From NCBI RefSeq assembly GCF_964065165.1, contig NZ_OZ061549.1, positions 992,001 through 1,056,000 on the forward strand: a stretch of 64,000 bases of DNA. The letters are read 5' to 3'. The position numbers were made by a program, and so were the translations under genes. Below, piece by piece: positions 61,192 through 64,000 of this stretch (positions within the stretch are counted from its first letter, which is position 1; each line of letters starts with the position of its first letter). Source of the DNA: Levilactobacillus yonginensis (GTDB lineage Bacteria; Bacillota; Bacilli; Lactobacillales; Lactobacillaceae). A model generated the notes under the pieces. The model was not told the origin of the DNA. It saw only the letters and a program-made list of their open reading frames with translations, and did no database searches.

Positions 61192-62526
61192 TTGAGTAAA
61201 GAAATCACGGCGGATCAAACCGCCCGTTATCAACAAGCTTTAGCTGCTGACCCCACTGCAAAGGTCTTAGAACGGGCCGTCAGTCATCAAGGAATTTTAG
61301 CAACCTCTGCCGATTACGCATCAGAAACCGACATGACTCCCGTCTTCTCCATTGATTTGGACACTGGAAAAGTTGCCAACCAAAAGCAAAGTGGCCGCTG
61401 CTGGATGTTTGCCGCATTGAACACGATGCGTCATCATTTAGCCGACCTCTTCAACTTAAGCGATTTTGAATTATCTCAAAATTACGCCAACTTCTGGGAT
61501 AAGTTCGAAAAAGCCAACTACTTTTACGAAAACGTCTTGGCCACTGCTGACCAACCAACGTCTAGTCGAAAGGTTGCCTTCTTAATGGCCACCCCACAAC
61601 AAGACGGTGGGCAATGGGACATGCTGTGTGCCATCATTGAAAAGTACGGCATCGTGCCTAAGTCCGTCATGCCTGAAACTTACAACAGTTCCAAGTCCAG
61701 CGAACTCAACAGCACGTTGAACTTAAAGCTACGTAAAGATGCCGTTATTCTACGTAAATTAGTTGCCGACAAAGCTAGTGATGCTGACATTGCCGCTGCT
61801 AAGGACAAGATGTTAGGCGAAGTTTACCGTTTACTGAGCTTCTCACTCGGTGAACCCGTTAGCGAATTTGATTTCGAATACCGCGATGATGACAAAAACT
61901 ACCACATCGACAAGGGCTTGACCCCTAAGTCCTTCTTCGACAAGTACGTCAACTGGGACTTAAGTGACTACGTTTCCATCATCAACGCCCCAACCGACGA
62001 TAAGCCATACAACCACACCTACACCGTTGAAATGTTAGGTAACGTGGTCAACGGCCGCCAAGTCAAGCATTTAAACGTTACGATGCAAGACTTCAAGCAA
62101 CTGGCCATCAAGCAATTGCAAGCTGGCCAATCCGTTTGGTTCGGTTGTGACGTTGGTCAATCCTCAGAACGTCAAAAGGGAATCATGGACACCAAGTTCT
62201 ACGACAAGGATGCCCTTTTCAACATCGACTTCTCCACGACCAAGGCAGAACGCCTCGATTATGGTGAAAGTATGATGACCCACGCTATGGTCTTAACTGG
62301 TGTCGACTTAGTCGATGGCCAGCCAACCAAGTGGAAAGTTGAAAACTCCTGGGGTGAAAAGGTCGGCACGAAGGGTTACTTCGTGATGAGCGACGCTTGG
62401 ATGGATGAATATTGCTACCAAGTTGTTGTCAACAAACAATTCTTACCTGAAGATTTGAAAAAAACTCAGGAAACCGAAGAACCAACTGTTTTGGCGCCAT
62501 GGGACCCAATGGGTGCTTTAGCTTAA
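61192..62526 (+). CDS. pepC: Aminopeptidase C (bleomycin hydrolase family)
   Basis: PepC is a cytosolic hexameric cysteine aminopeptidase (C1B) used in peptide nutrition. The 444-residue protein has the active-site Cys in QKQSGRCWMFAALNTMR (about 62-78), His in SMMTHAMVLTGVD (about 366) and Asn in VENSWGEKVG (about 386). The start is a TTG at 61192 spaced from TTAGGAGAG; a longer in-frame reading to 61051 would enter repeat element B and is not PepC. A TACAAT box lies at 61159-61164. Confidence 0.95.
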   Translation: MSKEITADQTARYQQALAADPTAKVLERAVSHQGILATSADYASETDMTPVFSIDLDTGKVANQKQSGRCWMFAALNTMRHHLADLFNLSDFELSQNYANFWDKFEKANYFYENVLATADQPTSSRKVAFLMATPQQDGGQWDMLCAIIEKYGIVPKSVMPETYNSSKSSELNSTLNLKLRKDAVILRKLVADKASDADIAAAKDKMLGEVYRLLSFSLGEPVSEFDFEYRDDDKNYHIDKGLTPKSFFDKYVNWDLSDYVSIINAPTDDKPYNHTYTVEMLGNVVNGRQVKHLNVTMQDFKQLAIKQLQAGQSVWFGCDVGQSSERQKGIMDTKFYDKDALFNIDFSTTKAERLDYGESMMTHAMVLTGVDLVDGQPTKWKVENSWGEKVGTKGYFVMSDAWMDEYCYQVVVNKQFLPEDLKKTQETEEPTVLAPWDPMGALA

Positions 62527-62552
62527 GCAGCAGTTATTTCCTAATAAAGTTC

Positions 62553-62591
62553 AAAAGTCCGCGAAATCTTCAATGATTTCACGGACTTTTT
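62553..62591. terminator. Terminator between pepC and glycerate kinase
   Basis: Stem AAAAGTCCGCGAAATC / GATTTCACGGACTTTTT (one mismatch) with a short loop. It can serve both convergent genes. Confidence 0.92.
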
Positions 62592-62703
62592 GGTTTGTTA
62601 GACTGACGCTTTTAGCGTTTCAAAAAGATTTATTGTGGCTTCAAACGCCGTACCAGAGCCCTGTTAAACCTCCAGTAGTTCCTTGGCAATCATACCCACC
62701 AGG

Positions 62704-63834
62704 CTACTTGATCACACGAGCAATATTTTCCGCAGTCCGGGCCAAATTGGCCTGTCCCGTTTGAATGGCAGTTGGCAAATCAACGACTCCCGGTAGGATG
62801 CCAAAGATGGCATCGATTCCCAAGTCATAGAGTTGGTCAATCCCCTCACCCACGTTGCCAGCCAGACCAATCACCTTAGCATGTGGACTGACCGCTTTCA
62901 CAGCCTGAGCCGTTCCCATTGGCGTCTTCCCATACTGCGTCTGAAAATCAATAGCTCCTTCACCAGTAAAAGCCAGGTCAGCACCGACTGCTCGCTCTTT
63001 CAGGTGCGTTTCACGAACCACAATTTCGACACCCTGCTCCATTTGTGACTGGGTAAACGCTAATAGACCCGCTCCCAATCCGCCAGCAGCACCAGCACCA
63101 GGATAATCTGCCAAGTCTTTTCCCAAAGCTTGTTTAATAATTGTTGCATAATGGGCCAAGTTTTCATCAAGAACGGAAACCATCTCTGGTGTCGCTCCCT
63201 TCTGCGGACCAAAGACGGCTGCCGAGCCTTTTGGCCCCACCAACGGATTCGTCACGTCAGACGCGATGCGAACCTTGGTTTGGGCCACCAGCGGATCAAC
63301 TCCAGAAACGTCGATACTGGCTAACTCGGCCAAGCCACCACCACCCCGCTTGATGGACTCACCGGCAGCGTTAAGGAACTTGACACCCAACGCCTCGGCC
63401 ATCCCTTGTCCGCCATCTGTAGTAGCACTACCGCCAATACCAATAACGATTTCCCGAGCACCGTGATGCATTGCATCCAGCATCAGTTGACCGGTCCCGT
63501 AGGTCGTTGTAATCAAGGGATTCTTAGTCTCATTATTAACAAACTGAATCCCACTAGCCGCGGCCATTTCAATGACGGCAGTTCGTTGATCACCCAACAA
63601 CCCGTATTCAGCAGAGACGGTCTCACCTAAGGGGTTCAGCACATCGGCGTGTTTAAAAGTCCCCTGTGTGGCATCAACCAGGGACTGCACCGTCCCCTCG
63701 CCACCATCAGCCATTGGCACAATTTCATAGTCTGCATCCGGGAATACCCGTTGTAAACCGGTGTGAATAGCCTCGGCTGCTTGTTTCGCAGTCAGGCTTC
63801 CTTTAAATGAATCTGGGGCGACCACAATTTTCAT
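62704..63834 (-). CDS. Glycerate kinase (class II, GarK/GlxK family)
   Basis: This 376-residue glycerate 2-/3-kinase phosphorylates glycerate to feed glycolysis. It starts MKIVVAPDSFKGSLTAKQAA, with the family motif MADGGEGTVQSLVDA (about 42-56), IGIGGSATTDGGQGMAEALG (about 130-149) and GAGAAGGLGAGLLAF (about 247-261). The C-terminus has VIGLAGNVGEGIDQLYDLGI. It lies 24 bp downstream of a transporter gene on the same strand, suggesting an uptake-plus-kinase operon for glycerate or a related acid. Confidence 0.93.
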   Translation of the reverse strand: MKIVVAPDSFKGSLTAKQAAEAIHTGLQRVFPDADYEIVPMADGGEGTVQSLVDATQGTFKHADVLNPLGETVSAEYGLLGDQRTAVIEMAAASGIQFVNNETKNPLITTTYGTGQLMLDAMHHGAREIVIGIGGSATTDGGQGMAEALGVKFLNAAGESIKRGGGGLAELASIDVSGVDPLVAQTKVRIASDVTNPLVGPKGSAAVFGPQKGATPEMVSVLDENLAHYATIIKQALGKDLADYPGAGAAGGLGAGLLAFTQSQMEQGVEIVVRETHLKERAVGADLAFTGEGAIDFQTQYGKTPMGTAQAVKAVSPHAKVIGLAGNVGEGIDQLYDLGIDAIFGILPGVVDLPTAIQTGQANLARTAENIARVIK

Positions 63835-63858
63835 AAGTAAACCATCCCTTCTCTTAAT

Positions 63859-64000
63859 CTAGAACAAGGTAAACATGATGACTCCCACAATCGTCATCGT
63901 CAACCCCACAGCCGTTTCATAGGGGACCGACTGCATCCGTTCTTTTAAAGTCATATTCATCGCATTCGCCGTCACGTGGAAGTAATTTCCTTGAGGTAGG
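63859..64000 (-). CDS. C-terminal end of a membrane transporter (cut by window edge)
   Basis: Only the last 47 codons are in the window. They read LPQGNYFHVTANAMNMTLKE, then RMQSVPYETAVGLTMTIVGV and end VIMFTLF. The final hydrophobic helix and the short polar loop before it look like the end of a GntP/anion-symporter type carrier. The stop is 24 bp before the glycerate kinase start, so the pair probably handles one substrate, possibly glycerate or gluconate. The family cannot be fixed from this fragment. Confidence 0.6.
   Translation of the reverse strand, partial: LPQGNYFHVTANAMNMTLKERMQSVPYETAVGLTMTIVGVIMFTLF

Overview
The window is a chromosomal segment of a low-to-mid G+C Gram-positive bacterium of the family Lactobacillaceae, most likely a heterofermenter of the Levilactobacillus/Lactobacillus brevis type. 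This genus-level guess is inference. The support is PepC, TagO, MprF, a sortase-anchored protein with an LPQTN-type signal, CIRCE-controlled groESL, NrdHEF and the gene order dnaX-ybaB-recR-yaaL-tmk and rpmG-secE-nusG. Nearly everything is core genome. The clearly accessory part is about 32.7-37.5 kb (an IS3-family element, a large adhesin and a decayed surface-protein gene).

Layout. 1-4.1 kb (minus): secA (cut by the left edge), hpf, comFC and comFA. 4.1-10 kb: yigZ, tagO, lrgAB with a catabolite-type promoter, and kimA. 10.2-13.3 kb: groEL-groES with CIRCE, then rex. 13.8-16.8 kb: an ABC-F ATPase and a secreted orphan protein. 17.2-27.1 kb (minus): tsaD-rimI-tsaB, an acyl-ACP thioesterase, then rsmI-yabA-holB-darA-tmk and yaaL-recR-ybaB-dnaX, followed by the SRP RNA gene. 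27.7-32.6 kb: tadA, an RsmC-like methyltransferase and nrdH-nrdE-nrdF behind two NrdR-box-like sites. 32.8-37.5 kb: IS element, adhesin and remnant. 37.6-45.6 kb: a hydroxyacyl-CoA dehydrogenase, a LOG-family protein, mprF, a two-component system and an FMN reductase. 45.8-58.5 kb (minus): rplJL and rplKA with leaders, nusG-secE-rpmG, a SigH-like sigma factor, yacP-rlmB-mrnC-cysS, gltX, yacL, radA and dut. 58.7-64 kb: GNAT-like protein, rpiA, an aldo/keto reductase, pepC, glycerate kinase and the end of a transporter gene.

Themes. Two c-di-AMP-linked proteins (DarA and KimA) lie in the window. ComFA, ComFC and a SigH-like factor point to a natural-competence gene set. LrgAB, Rex, CIRCE and NrdR signals give visible stress, redox and carbon control. 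MprF sits just downstream of a sensor kinase/regulator pair.

The most unusual signal is a family of about 110-150 bp intergenic elements at four places (minus 4843-5008; plus 27583-27680; plus 42537-42687; plus 60961-61107). They share a TTAACGTCG-stem-CGGGGTT core whose stem sequence changes between copies while pairing is kept in at least two. Three of the four end in a strong terminator-like hairpin. I do not recognise this family. It may be a small structured RNA or a non-autonomous repeat.
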